A DNA stretch of 64,000 nt from Tetrahymena elliotti 4EA (GCA_000231825.2 JH720313.1:127522-191521); one strand, 5' to 3'. Counted from the first letter of the stretch, positions 24,869-40,019 are shown. Translations and numbers: made by a program. The notes: generated by a model not told the origin, from the sequence alone.

Positions 24869-27800
24869 ATGTCAAAATCAAATAAAGCAATTGAAATTTT
24901 CTTAAGAGTCCGTCCAGCTAAAAAGACATACAGCGGGCTTGGTAAAATACCATTAAAGATTTTATTTAGGCTAAAATTTTATAGAAATCATAAATAAAAT
25001 ATTTAGCTGTTGATGAAGAATCAAATAAAGTAGAGTTTAAAATACCCAAAGATCAATAATCTGGTTATATAAACAACACTAAAGAGCATTATGAATTTAT
25101 TTTTGATAGAGTATTTGATTAAAAGACTAAATAAGAAAAGATTTTTAAAAATGTTGCATAAGATGTTTGCGATTAAGCTCTTGAAGGCTATAATGGCACT
25201 ATTTTTGCATATGGTCAAACTGGCTCTGGTAAGACCTTTACAATGACTGGTGGTCCAGATAGGTAATAAATTAAAAAATTTTGTTTCTTAAGATAGCTAA
25301 ATGGAAAATATTACCTAAATATGATGTGTTTAAATAAGAATTTAAGAGTTTTTTTGTTTTATAATAAATATCATTATAAAATAGCTACGAGGATAGGGGT
25401 ATCATACCAAGAACTTTAAGTTATCTTTTTTAAGAAACTAAAAAGAAGGAAGAGGCATTTTACTAGATATCTATCAGCTATATTGAAATTTATAATAATG
25501 CCGGTTATGATTTGTTAGATGCAAAACATTCAGCAAAAAAATTAGAAGATCTGACTCCAGTCGTTCCTCGTGAAACTGAAAATGAAGAGATTATTTTAAG
25601 TGGTTTATCAATTCATAAAGCGCAAACTGAAGAAGATGCATTAAATTTGTTATACATTGGTAAAAAAAATTATATTTATTTCATTTTCGGAAATCAATTT
25701 GAAATATAAAAATATTCTATATCAATTTATTTTTATTAAAAAGGTGATTTAAATAGAGCTGTTTGTGAAACTCCAAAAAATGATGTTTCAACAAGAAGTC
25801 ATTGTATTTTTACAATTATGATTGAAAGTAGAAAACCAAATAGTGATGTAAAAACTATGAGCAGAATTCATTTAGTAGATCTTTCAGGTTCTGAAAGAAT
25901 TAAAAATACAGGTGTAGAGGGTAAATTAGAAAAAGAAGCCAGAGGAATTAATTTAAGTTTGCATTTCCTAGAGCATTGTATAGTTTGCCTTAATAAAAGA
26001 GCTTAAGGAGAAAATATACATGTTCCCTATAGAAATTCATTGATGACGCTAATATTACGTGATTCGTTAGGTGGTAATTGTAAAACAAGGATGGTAGCTA
26101 CAGCTAGTGCTGAAGAACTGGATGCTCTTGAAAGTATTGCTACTTGTAAATTTGCTTAGAGAGTGGCTTTAGTTAAAAATTATGCTGTTCGTAATGAATC
26201 AGTTGATCCTGCTGTTATAATAGAAAGATTAAAAAGAGAAAATGCAGCCTTAAAGTCTGAGCTTAATATGCTAAAGGGGGAAAGTATTGATTTAAATTAA
26301 ACTAATAGTTAAATAAACTTAAAAATATTAAAAAGATGCAAAAGACAAGCTAGATTCAGATGATATAGAAACTTGTCGAACTAAAGTAGAACAGTTCCTA
26401 GCTTCAAGAGATCCTTCTCACCAAATTATATTAAGTAAATTTATTTTATTGAGTTTTGGTTAGATAAATGATAATTTTAAATAGGTGATAAGCTTATGAT
26501 TGATGAATGCTTTTACTAACTAAAGCACAAATATAATGCATTGCTTAAAAAAGCAGGAAATTCAGATAATACAGAAGATGATAATTCTTCTTAAGTTTAA
26601 CCTCAGAAAAATTAAAATAATACTACAAAACCAAACTAAAATGCTCCAAAAGAAGAAGCAGATAATCCACATCTTTAGGAAGAGATTAAGAGATTAAAAT
26701 TGCTTGTCTTACAAAGAGATAATGAAATTATGATTTTACTGAATCTTATAAATAAAAATAAAGATAATAAAAATGGACAGTAACTTTCTATACCTGTATA
26801 AAGAGAAAGTTAAAATGAAATGGCAAGTGAGCTAGCTAGTAGTATAATTTAAGAGCCAAAAGAGATTAAATTCCCTTAATATGAGTAACTTAAATAATCT
26901 GCTTAGGTTCCTGCACATAAATATCAGTAATCTGTTTCTTCTTAAAATGAATTTTAGTCATAGGTTTCTACTTAGCTTAGAGGTGGAGTAGCAAGTATGG
27001 ATTATTCTTCATAAAAAGGAGCTTTTACTGATCTAAATTAATCATCAACATAAAAATCTAATGTAAATTAATTTAAGATGTCTTTATGAAAATAATAAAA
27101 ATAATCAATTTATTTAAAAAAAGACTTATCAAACTGGATTGGATGCAACAGATGCATAATCTATTGTTACTTAAGCAAGATAAGCTCTTATTTAAAGTAA
27201 TTTTAATTTGATCAAATTAAAATATATTTATTTAAATAAAAAAAATTTAGATAAAGAAATTAATGATATGCTATTAGCTCCTCTAAATTTAACTAATGAA
27301 TAACTCATGGATAGAGCTAACTGCCTTGAGTTATTTAGAAGAAGCTACAGAAGAAACTAAGTTATGGAAGATAATAAGCTTGTACTTAAAGATAAATTTG
27401 AACTAGCTAGAAAAATGGGATAAATTGTGAATTCTGCTAGAAGTAAGATTGACTAATTAAAATAAAAGGTATTTTTGTTGATAATTTTAAACTTTGTTTA
27501 AGTTTAATCATTCTATAAAATTAGATTTAAGATTTGAGGAAAGAAATGGCCTTAAAAGGTCTTAGTGATGGAAATGAGGAAGAGCTCGTGCATCCCTAAG
27601 AAGGAGAAATACTTTCATTAATAGAAGAATAAAAAAGAATGTAAAATATTTAAATTTTCTTAATATTTAAAATAACTTAATTCATAAAAAAGTTACAAAG
27701 AAAACTTCAATTAGTTAAAGGATATAAAAGCTGAAATAGAAAGTATATAAAAAATGTTAGAAAAAAATAAAGATAGAATGTAAAAAGATTTTGAAAAATG

Positions 27801-28071
27801 GCTAGAAGCTATGATGCAACAAAGATAAGCATTGACTGATAATGGTTAGCAGTAAAATGCTATAACCCAGTCAAATATTAGTAATAATAATAACAACCAA
27901 AGTATGATGTCTCAACAAATGCAGCAGGTATATTCAACACATCTTAATGAAAATAGCAAATAAATTTTAATTAAATAATAAAAATAGACTTTAAGTAAAG
28001 TACGTGATAAAGAAGTAGAAAAGAAGTTGCAAGCATTTTATAAAGCAAGAGATGAAATATACAAAAACTGA
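24869..28071 (+). CDS. KIF6: Kinesin-9 family motor, KIF6 type
   Basis: The model has 868 residues from ten exons: 24869-24941, 25007-25262, 25385-25659, 25744-26283, 26336-26434, 26485-27062, 27124-27196, 27251-27468, 27525-27640 and 27693-28071. The N-terminal motor has the P-loop GQTGSGKT (residues 94-101), switch I NDVSTRSH (214-221) and switch II DLSGSE (247-252). The motor carries kinesin-9 signatures YSYIEIYN-like, TEEDALNLL, HVPYRNSLMTLILRDSLGG and CKFAQRVALVKN. The tail continues to match KIF6 in order: FRRSYRRNQ...DNKLVLKDKF, ARSKIDQLK, then a coiled coil ending KMLEKNKDRMQKDFEKWLE. Human KIF6 is of similar length. Kinesin-9 motors act in motile cilia on the central apparatus or doublets. 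Donor 26284 was preferred over a GT at 26308, which would make a 28-nt intron. Confidence 0.93.
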
Positions 28072-28631
28072 AATTATAAAATTTTCTTTAAAAACCCTCA
28101 AAACTACATATATAAAAAATTAATTTAATTGAAAGTATAATATTTAGTTAATGCTATATTTATAATATTTTATTAGTACTTTGATTAAGTATTATGGAAT
28201 CTTAAATATTCCGCCTTTAATCTTCCTGCTAAGTATTTACTAAATAATGAAATACAGGTATAAAATTATCCATTAATTTTGTAAAGGATTTCTAGTCAAC
28301 AAAATTTACAATTGATAAACTCACAAATATAAAAAACTTTCAATCATGATAAAAATATTATTCAAGATTCAAACTAAAAATAAATTCTTAGAAATAATTT
28401 TTTTAGCTATTAATTAGATTTTTTTAACGAATGAAATAATTGTCTCAATAAATAAATTTCATTTTTTATTTCTACATAGACTCTCATTAACTGAAATATC
28501 CTATCTAGAATTTAAGAATCTATTTTAAGATCAAAAAAATTAATTGATTTATTTAATAACCATATATTTTAATTTATAAAAATTTCATAATATAAATCAG
28601 ATTTTGTTTTATTAGAAATTAGTTTTTAAGA
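28072..28631. other. Intergenic region
   Basis: 560 bp of AT-rich DNA between two plus-strand genes. I see nothing specific in it. Confidence 0.6.
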
Positions 28632-29360
28632 ATGAGTGTTATTCATTAAGTCGTTCCATAAGTTAACAAAGATCAGCTTGTAGGAGATGAAAAAGTTATT
28701 AAAAAATTGATATGCAATATTTGCGATCATTTATTATAAACTCCTTTAATGTGTAATAAGTGTATGAACATTTGGTGTGAAAAATGCTGTAGCTAAGATA
28801 CACATCAAAAGACTCTTAAGTGTCCTAATTTTTGCGAAGATATTGAATTTCTAAAATCCCCTCCTCTTTTAGATGAATTGTTTAAAATTATTAAAATAAA
28901 ATGTTTTTTCTATACAAACAAGCAAGAACCACAGTTCGTATGCAATAAAATTTTTGACTATAATGATTATTCTTCTCATTATCATATTTGTGAATTTGGT
29001 TATTAAAAATGTGACATTTTTGAGTGCTCTTAGCTCATAAAAAGAAAAGAAATTAATGAGCATAAAAAAATATGCCCAAACAGAGAGTAGCTATTGAAAA
29101 TGATAAAAGAAGCCCATATAAAGACAATAAAATAAGGAGTTTTGCTCAATTAGATTACCCAATTAACAGAAGTAATATTATCAATTTTTAATTTCTTTTT
29201 AATTATAATTAATTTTTTAACAAATTAGAGGATTAAGAAAGATAATGATAATCTTTCTTTGCAATTATCTGAAAAATCATAAAAATTATAATAAGTTTAA
29301 TCTCTTTAGTTAAATTAGTGTAGAAAGTGTTTGCATTTACTGTAAAATGATAATAATTGA
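28632..29360 (+). CDS. RING/TRAF-type zinc-finger protein
   Basis: The model has 223 residues from exons 28632-29171 and 29229-29360. An N-terminal RING-like cluster begins at C28-x2-C31 (ICNICDHLLQTPLMCNKC), continues IWCEKC and ends CPNFC near residue 68. A TRAF-type zinc-finger region follows, with CNKIF...H.HICE, KCDIFECSQLI, and H-x3-CPN. The C-terminus after the intron is a short predicted coiled coil (IKKDNDNLSLQLSEKSQK), as in TRAF-like and SIAH/NRDP1-like ubiquitin ligases, where it serves oligomerisation. E3 ligase activity is plausible from the RING but the usual histidine position is not clear. The gene is convergent with the Nudix gene, with 241 bp between stops. Confidence 0.8.
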
Positions 29361-29601
29361 CATTAAATATTATCAAATATTCTTCATAAAATTTTATAAT
29401 TTTTTAAAAATAAAACCATTTCCTCTTTATTCTTAACATTTTTTAATTGTGAAAGAATACAATATTTATTAAATTTGATAAATTTAAATTTATTTGTTTA
29501 TTTGATAATTAAATAAGTAAAAAAACATAGTAGAAATTTGGTATAAATGTATAAATATTCAAATAAATTATTTTTATTAGCTTTTTAGTTCATTTATTTA
29601 T

Positions 29602-30492
29602 TCAGAGCATAGGAAAAACAGTATTATGTGCATCAAAAAGTTTAAAGTAGTAATCTATTTTTTTGGTATCAGGATTTGGAACAAATAGCTTGTTTTATTC
29701 ATGTAGAGTATTTACTCTTTCAAGAATAAGATAATGAAGTGGATAGTGTATATGATCTTAGTTTTCTCTAATAAATAAAGCTAAGTTACTTAGAGGAACC
29801 CACTTGTATTCACTGTCTAATCTATTATTTAGTTAATACTTTTAATCACATTTATATTACATAGCAAATAATATATCAGGATGACCTGATTAAGTTTTAG
29901 TAGTTTCACGTATTAAAATCAGATCTTAAAATTTTAAATTTGGTGTCTCATTATTTTATAGAGTAAAAGACGTATTTACAATTTCTTATGCTAGATTATC
30001 TAATTTCATTCCTATTTTTTTTAAAGTGTCTGCTGGTACTCCCCACTTAGAGCCTTTTTTTTATAGCAAAATATGATCATCTTCAGATATTACTACAGGA
30101 GCACATGAAATATAATGAGTAGAATATGATGGTATTTTATTAATCTTTTGAGGGTTCATCCATTTATTAAACATTATGTATTAATTTTAAGAGTGGTGAA
30201 CATCAAAACCTAGTTGATTTAGGATGTGAGAAAGATAAACATTTTCTGGACTTAATTTGATCCAAATACTAGAGATATCGCTATCTTCTTACTATCTTTA
30301 GTTGATAAATTGTTCTATTTTACTCTTGAATTACTCTTCAGACTCAAATTTGTAGTTTTCTGTATTTAAATGAATACCAGCATATTCATCTTTTCTAAAT
30401 TTAAAACTATCGTCCATATAAACCTTTTTTCCTTTGTAAAGTAAGCTAGCCCCTAATCCAATAAAGGTACCAAATTTTAAGAAAGACTTCAT
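29602..30492 (-). CDS. NUDT6-like Nudix-fold protein with degenerate Nudix box
   Basis: A single exon of 296 residues. The layout matches NUDT6: a pre-Nudix half with IWIKLSPENVYLSHILNQLG and FDVHHSQ, then YSTHYISCAPVVISEDDHILLQKKG, KWGVPADTLKKIG, a strand LILIRETTKTQSGHPDILF, and the closing EYKWVPLSNLALFI, a W-x-L pattern common near the end of this fold. The catalytic box G-x5-E-x7-R-E-U-x-E-E-x-G-U is not present; the stretch after KWG reads VPADTLKKIGMKLDNLAQEI, without the REx2EE metal ligands. It is therefore probably not an active hydrolase. The short hydrophobic N-terminus (FGTFIGLGASLLYKGKK) may be a targeting sequence. Confidence 0.8.
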
Positions 30493-33400
30493 AAATTAAG
30501 TTATTATTTTTAATGTTAATTTAGAGAAGATATTTTTTATAAAAAGATAAATTTAAAAAGTTAATCATTTTAAGTAATGCTTACTAAAAAAAGATTACAA
30601 CTAAACAATAAACTTTAAATTATTTAGCACTGGCTTTGATTTTAAAGCATTTTGAAAAAAATAAATAAAATTTATTTTAAAATGAGTTCCTGAATTTTCT
30701 TCATTTAAAATATTGAAAATGTATCTTAAAATCCTTAATTTAATAATCCAAAAGGATAATAATTTTTTTAATCTAAAAGTAAATGGATTTAAAAACTTTC
30801 GTGTTAAAAATGCCATTTAAAAAGATTTATTACTTTATTTTTATGTTAAATTTTTCATTTTAGTCTAAGTATATAAACCTTTTTGATTTACGTTATCCAT
30901 ATTCAAATAAGATTAAATTAATATTAAAATTAGTATGAATTTCAGACAATTTTTTATTTATTTTGATTTCTACTTTTCGCTACAAAAAGATTAATTTTTA
31001 AATAATATTCCAAATCAAATTTTAAATTGGAATTTTATTAATGATAAATATAAATTAAACTTTTTATTATTTTTCAATGTTTTATTTATAACACAGATAT
31101 GATATGAATCTGAACTAATTCTTTGAAATTTTTTTCTAAATCTAATAATATAATTAGGATACTGTTTTGTGTGCTCTACTTGCTTAAATAAATATCTGAA
31201 CTTCTAATTATGCTTATGTTTAAGTAAATTAGTGTTGTGTGGTGTAGTTAAATTAATTCCCTTTTAACTCTATTTTCAAATTTATATTGATAAATTTGCA
31301 AGATATTTAAACTTGAAGCATATTTGTTTGGCTCCTTAAAAATTTTGCTAATTTTAATTTTTACTTAAAAAAATTTTAAATAAATAAACAGATAAAATAT
31401 TTATTACCCAAATGATACAAAAATAAAGTTCAATTAATTTAAAGATTTGAGCTCTTAAGCAATATTTAAAAATTCACTGTTGACTAAAAGAGAAGTGCTT
31501 TGAAAAAATTAAAATAAATTTTAAATAGAAAACTAAATTTTATATTTTACTTAAAATTTAATGATAGGCTTCTTAAATTAAAACATGTTGATATAGATTG
31601 AGAAATATATCTTAATTCGATTCTGTGAATTATTTGATTTCTTTAGTTATTTATTAAATACTTTGAAAAAGAAATATAAATCATTAAAAGCAATTATACT
31701 CAAATTAAATTGATAAGCTTTCTAATTTGTTTAATTTTTTTATCATTTTTGAAAAACTTTCTATGCCAGAAGAATCTCTATCAATAATTCTAAAACAAAA
31801 AAATCAAAAAATATTCAAAAACTCTTATAAAGATTTACGGAAACTCAAATTAAAGAGAAGTTAGAGAACTACAATTAGAAATAGCTGACGTTAAATCTTT
31901 AAAGTCATCTTTATTAAAATTTACTCCTCTGCAAAAATAAATTTGTTAATAAAAATTAAAGTTTTTAAAATAACAACTTCAGATTTAAGTAAAGATTTTT
32001 CAAACTTTATCCACCCTCTAAGATAGCTTAACTAAGCACAAAGCATGCATCTAAATCCAAGTCATTATAGCTTTTTTTAAATTAAATGAGCTATTTCAAT
32101 ATTTATTATAAAATAAGAATTAAACCTCAAGTTAACTTCTAAGCTTTCAAGTTTTCTAAATCTCAATATAGCTTCTTTGATTTAAATAAGATCACTTTCT
32201 TACAAATCTTTATTACTTTTAACAAGTTTTTAATGTTAATTATTAAAACTACTTAATAGCATTACCTCATGAAAAGAATTAATTCTTTTTAGTTTTCATA
32301 ATCTAAATTTTCTAACTTTTTTTATTTAAAAGTGAATTTTACTCATATCATTCTTAATAAATTTGTGATATTTACATCTTTCAAGCTTGAATTAATCATT
32401 TTATGTCTAATTTGTTTTAATTTTTACACTTTACAAAAATTTTAATTTGATCTAAAAGAAAATTTTTTAATTTAGAAAAAAACAAAAAAAAGATTTAATT
32501 TACCAATACATTTTTGGAACTTTTTACCATTCAAAAAAAAAATTAATAAATTGATTTTTCATTAAATCATTTTTATTTCACTTTTTATTTATTATTTTAA
32601 AGGTTTTACTAATTAAATCTTACAAACAAAATTTTCATAAAGTTTAATTCAAATTAAATCATAGAAAATTTCTTTAAATTTAAATATTTTAACTTTTTTA
32701 TTTTTTGCTGTTTAAAACTAACTCATCTAAAAAATGTTTAAAAAACTAAAAATTAAATCAAATTATATCTATCACACAAATATTCTATCTAACATAGTCT
32801 TATTAAAATTAAATCACAGTATTTTTCTTCAATCTTAAATATCTTACATAAAAAGCCAATCTAAAAAAATCAAATTATATTAAAATCTTACTATTTAGTT
32901 TTGTTAAATAATAGTTATATATAAAAAATTTTTTAAATGGAAATATTTCATAAATATTTTACCTTTTTTAAGATAAATAAAGTAACTTATTAATATTAAG
33001 ATTCAATATCAAAAAATATTAGTCCATTTTAATTATAAGTTATTTATTTTTTAATTTATTGATTTTATTTAAAATTTTTAAATATCATTTTGAAAAAGAT
33101 GTAAAAAAGTAAATAGAATTCATCTTTTTTTAGAAAATAAAATAATTACTTATCTTTCTTTATTCTTAATTCTAATCTCTTAATGAATTTATCAATTCCA
33201 CAGAAAAATATTTTAAATTCAATTTTGTTAATTTAGGTAAGTAAGTTGCAATTATCTAATAAATTTCAAAATGAAAATGTTGATACTGATTAGTTAGATA
33301 TTAATTTAAAATTAAAATAATCAGTTTTGAGCTATTTTAATAAATAATAAGTAAATAAAAATGAAATTAGGTTTAAAAGTATTTAAAATTACAATTTATT

Positions 33401-33656
33401 GAAAATATTTTATTAAGAAGGTATTACTAAATTTTATAGTTAAGTTGATTATTAGCTAGCAAGATAACAATCAATCAAGCTATCTTTGAATTGAAGAAAT
33501 TAAATAATTAAAACTGTAAAAATCAAATTAATAAAGATTAATTGGTTTATTGATTTATTTTATATACATAAAGATCAAAATTTAAAATCTAGTTATCATA
33601 GAGGTTAAGATAAATATCCAATCTGTAATTACACAAATAATATAGTTTAGCAAATA
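30493..33656. other. Large divergent intergenic region
   Basis: About 3.2 kb between the Nudix and DnaJ-like genes, both transcribed outward. Frame 1 on the plus strand has no TGA from 31753 to 33091, but its translation is almost devoid of Asp and Gly and is dominated by Lys, Phe, Ile, Leu and Asn, unlike the real genes here. I see no supported gene. Confidence 0.55.
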
Positions 33657-35234
33657 ATGCCAAGAGATTACTACAGTGAATTAGAAATTAAAGTAGATGC
33701 TAGTCATGAAGAAATATGTTAAGCGTATGCAATTTGAATAAAATAATTTGCATATATTTATTTACATTGCATTAATTAAATTTAGATATAGAAGATTAGC
33801 TTTAAGATTTCATCCTAAATTTAGTAGTATTATGGATGAGAAAACAAGTTATCATCACTTTTCAATTATTTCTGAAGCTTTTGAGGTTCTCAGTGACCGT
33901 AATTTCTACTTTTTTTTGTAAAATTAATGTTATTTGATTTGTGTTGTTACATTTAAAATCAGCAATAAGAAGAGCATTCTATGATAAATATGGAGAAGAA
34001 TAGCTTAAATAAGGATTTTTTCACCAAGGAGGTTTGTTATTAAATTAGAAAAATATTTTAAATAAATTTATATTTATTGTTTTAAAAATAGAGTTAGCAG
34101 TAAGGATTTTGTCAATTAGTTAAATATTCATTATTGATATATTTATTTCAATACACAGAGATTATTTACTTTCCTTATATTCAATAAAAGGGAGGATACA
34201 AGTTCCACAAAAAACCTTTAGAAATATTTGAAAAATTTTTATGTGAGTATAATCCTTTAGCTAATATAGTTGGTATTTATTATTTTACTACATTATATCA
34301 AATTAAAAATAATTCATTTGTGTAGATTTAACTGGTGAACATGCTCATGGTACCATGTTTGGCTATTAATTTTAGGCATAAAATTATTAGTTGACTCATC
34401 CTCCTGAGCCAGTATATTTAGAAGTTGAATGCAGTTTAGAAGAAATATATAACGGATGTTCTAAAGAAATATAATATTATAGAAGTGTAAGATATATTAA
34501 TAATACATTTGACTTAAACATATCAAAATTTCTGATATTAGATGTTGAATTAAGATGGAAGAACAACTAGAGAAGTTCTTGCAAATAAGTATGTTAAATC
34601 AATAAGGATTGTATAATTAGTTAATTTAAATTTTTATAAAGAATTGTTCATATTAGATAAGGTGTAGTAGATGGAGCTACTGTTGTGTATAAAAAGGAAG
34701 GAAACCAAGCAGCCAAATTTGATAATTGTAACTTAGCAAAATGATATCATAAAATCAAGATATATTTTCTTTTATCAAAAAAGCTGATTTGGTCATGATC
34801 ATTAGGGAAGTACCTCATAGCAGATTTAAAAGAAAGGGCAACGATTTGGTATATACACAAAACATTAATTTATCACAAAGCTGGTCTTTTAAAGGTGTTC
34901 AAATTGTTACTTTAGATAGTAGAAGATTGTATATTCCTGTAGATGAAGTAGTCACGTAAAACCTAATAAATTAAAACAATAAATTTAAATTACAATACTT
35001 TATTTATTATTTCAAAAAAGCCCTAAAACTGTTAAAGTGGTTGAAGGAGAAGGTATGCCAATCCAATTTGAAAGTTTGAAAGGACTGAAAAATAAATAAT
35101 TGTTACAACCTTACAAGGACAGAGGAAATCTGATTATAAAATTCAATGTTGAATTTCCTTCATAGTTAAGCATAGAAGAACTTAAAAAGATTTCAGAACT
35201 TTTGGGAGAAAAGGAAGAAAATGAGGCAAATTGA
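33657..35234 (+). CDS. DNAJB13: DNAJB13/RSP16-like J protein with HPK in place of HPD
   Basis: The model has 347 residues from nine exons: 33657-33724, 33786-33898, 33963-34031, 34159-34272, 34326-34486, 34542-34588, 34642-34727, 34784-34955 and 35021-35234. The J domain runs from residue 3 (DYYSELEIKVDASHEEI) through YRRLALRFHPKFSS to [28 protein letters not shown]. The two C-terminal peptide-binding domains follow: LEVECSLEEIYNGCSKEI, then GVVDGATVVYKKEGN, REVPHSRFKRKGNDL and the end block VVEGEGMPI...GNLIIKFNVEFP. The Hsp70-activating HPD motif reads HPK (residues 32-34); DNAJB13 orthologues also have an altered HPD. DNAJB13 is the flagellar radial-spoke protein RSP16, so a structural role in radial spokes of motile cilia is likely. 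The third intron (34032-34158) was placed to keep frame and avoid an 8-nt exon. Confidence 0.9.
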
Positions 35235-35350
35235 GATTAACTTCAATGAAATTTAAATGAAACTATTCAGTTTTTATATATTTGTAAATATTGTATTCCC
35301 TTTTCCTTTAAGATATTTTCCAACTTATCATAAGTTTATATTATTTTCAG

Positions 35351-36473
35351 AAAGCTTGAAAGAAGGAATTTATGCTATACATCAAAAACTTCTTTGAAAT
35401 AAAAAGTAAATTTGAATAAGAAGTATCTTCAAAAGATGATAGATGCTTAAAAGCCTCTTCAAAATATGAAGAATCTACATTAATTTAAATTTTATTTTTT
35501 ATTGTGTTGTGAAAGTTTATATCTCGATGTTTTTATTTATGTATTCAAAAAGAGGGTGAAGAACCTAGAATTAAAAGTAGAATAATATTAATTAGGTGTC
35601 TTCTTTAATGGTCACATTATTATTCATGTAAAATTTTATAAAAAATCAGTTTGGCTATAAAACTGAGTTAGTAATATTATATCTAATAATTCTTGCAAAT
35701 ATTTATAAATCATCTAAAAGTAGCAGTATTCCTTCAATAAAACTTCATAAAAGGCATTCAATCACACCATTTTATTACATTCTTTCAAATGATCACATAA
35801 GTTTAATATAGTGAAAGGAGCAGAATGAGCTCTACAAGTTCCTTATCCTCTTAATAATCGGATATTTAGTCAGCTTAGCAAGCATAGATGAGAGTAATTA
35901 TTAGATTGTTGTCAAAAATAGATATTGAAATACATACTGATTTATTTATTGAAATATGATAAAGATGAAACAAATTTTAAAATGAAAATTTTAAGTCAAA
36001 TACATAATCAACTCAACTATATTATTAAATAAATAGATCAACAACCCTAATTAGTATCTTAAATAAATAGAAGAGGAACAAGAAACTTACAACTAATTAT
36101 CTGAACTAGAAGTATTTTATCATTCATAAATTTAATGTTGTTTTACTGAAAACAATAACAATAGTATTAGTGCTTTGAAATCCTGAATGAGCTAAAGAAA
36201 TTAAGGATTGAAGAAGAATCTTTGAAAGACAAGAGAAAAATAGAAACAATAGATTTAAATAGCAAGATAGACTCTTTCATATAGCTGCAAGGACTGGAAG
36301 TATAAAAGGTTGACGATATCTTTAAAAGAGAAAGTGAATAAACAGGAGATTATATTTAATTATTTGAAAACCAAATAGAATAAGAAGAATAATCATATTC
36401 TAAATTATAAAAGTAAATGTAAAATGTTTAGCTGAAAATTGATAGGCTAAATTATGATATAGGAAATATATGA
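35351..36473 (+). CDS. Coiled-coil protein, exon structure uncertain
   Basis: The last exon, 36171-36473, is well supported: 101 in-frame codons reading CFEILNELKKLRIEEESLKD, then QGLEVQKVDDIFKRESEQTG and LQKQMQNVQLKIDRLNYDIG, a heptad-rich coiled coil ending at TGA 36471-36473. A preceding exon ends at 36053 (KMKILSQIHNQLNYIIKQID), or alternatively at a later GT after QETYNQLSELE. Further upstream, 35372-35490 (KNFFEIKSKFEQEVSSKDDR) and 35545-35640 look coding, but I could not find one splice path joining them without a TGA. I do not recognise the family. It starts close behind the DnaJ-like gene on the same strand. Confidence 0.4.
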
Positions 36474-37517
36474 AATCTATATTTTTTATTTACAACTTTA
36501 TAATTTATATTCTTATTTTCTTTACTTATTTTATGCTTAATAATAATAATACTTTCTATATTCAATCATACACTTTCAACAAAAATATTAACTTTATATA
36601 GATTTAAATGATTAAGGTTTCTTTAAAATAGTAAAGGCAACAATTAATTAAATTTTGTTTTATAATTGAAGCTTTATTTTTTACAAAAATGCAAAAAATG
36701 AAAATAAATTTAATTTTTTAGAAAAATTTAAATATCAAATCTTAAAATTGAATTTTATAATAATATTTATATCATTTAAGCAAGTTAGTGGTTTTAACAG
36801 AATTTCATATAATTGTGGCCTGAATTTAATAAAACAAATATTTTTTAAAAGAATATTATTTTTAAGCTAGTAAAATAAATTTTGCTTCCATTAGAATTTT
36901 ATTCTTTAGTAAGTTAGTAATGAATGCTAATAAGGATATTTAGTCAGTACGTTGAATTTGATAGACATGAAAAAAACCTAAAATTTGTAGGTATGTATTT
37001 TTTGAAAATGCTTGTAGTTACTTAATGATTTTTTAAATTGGCAGGAGAAAATTAAAAATTTTAAATCGATTTTGGTTTGCAGAAAGAAAAAATCAAATGG
37101 CAAATTTTTTTTGAAAGTAAATTATAAAATAAAATAAATATGAATTTATTTATTTGTATTAAAAAGCTTTGTGAAAAATATTCAATATTGATTGCTTGCT
37201 TGCTTGTTTAGTTGTTTGCTTTTTGATTATTTTTTTTGTGTGTTTTGCTATAAAAAGAGAGTCACATGCGAAAGTAGTGCATTTGAGTGAACTGAAAATA
37301 GTCTAAGCGAAGTGAAATAAAAAATAAGACTAACAAAGTACAGTAAATAAAAACAGAAAAAATAAAGAGAAGAGTATTTGCTTGATAAGAGAAAAAAAAA
37401 GAGCAAATAAGATTAATAGAAAAAATAAATAAATAATAAAAAGAAAACTAAATCAAATAAATAATAAATCTCTATTCAAATTAAAAGCAAAAGAATAGAA
37501 AGCAAGTAAAATATAAA
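36474..37517. other. Upstream region of PP1 gene
   Basis: About 1 kb of AT-rich DNA holding a tetranucleotide (TTGC/TTGT) cluster at 37192-37220 and, in its last 250 bp, a purine-rich 5' leader with many AAAATAAA runs. No gene is seen. Confidence 0.6.
37192..37220. repeat. TTGC/TTGT tetranucleotide cluster
   Basis: Tandem TTGC units followed by TTTG-type units, about 300 bp upstream of the PP1 start codon. The reverse complement of this pattern (CAAG/CAAA units) recurs just after the PP1 stop at 39977-40019. Confidence 0.85.
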
Positions 37518-39930
<2,413 letters not shown>

Positions 39931-39976
39931 GAAACTAGAATTAAGGATGTATAAAAATTAATAATAAAGTAGTAGT

Positions 39977-40019
39977 AAGCAATCAAGCAAGCAAGCAAAC
40001 AAACAAACATACAAACAAG
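39977..40019. repeat. CAAG/CAAA tetranucleotide cluster
   Basis: Repeated CAAG then CAAA units about 50 bp after the PP1 stop, in inverted orientation relative to the cluster at 37192-37220 upstream of the same gene. Confidence 0.88.

Noticed and set aside
26308..26335. 28-nt intron in the kinesin gene
   Set aside because: Too short for introns in this window; donor at 26284 (GTATTG) gives a 52-nt intron in the same phase.
31753..33091. TGA-free frame of 446 codons on the plus strand
   Set aside because: The translation has almost no Asp, Glu or Gly and is dominated by Lys, Phe, Ile, Leu and Asn. About five TGAs per frame would be expected, so absence in one of many frames is not strong evidence.
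34091..34098. 8-nt micro-exon in the DnaJ-like gene
   Set aside because: A single intron 34032-34158 keeps frame and yields a sensible glycine-rich linker without it.
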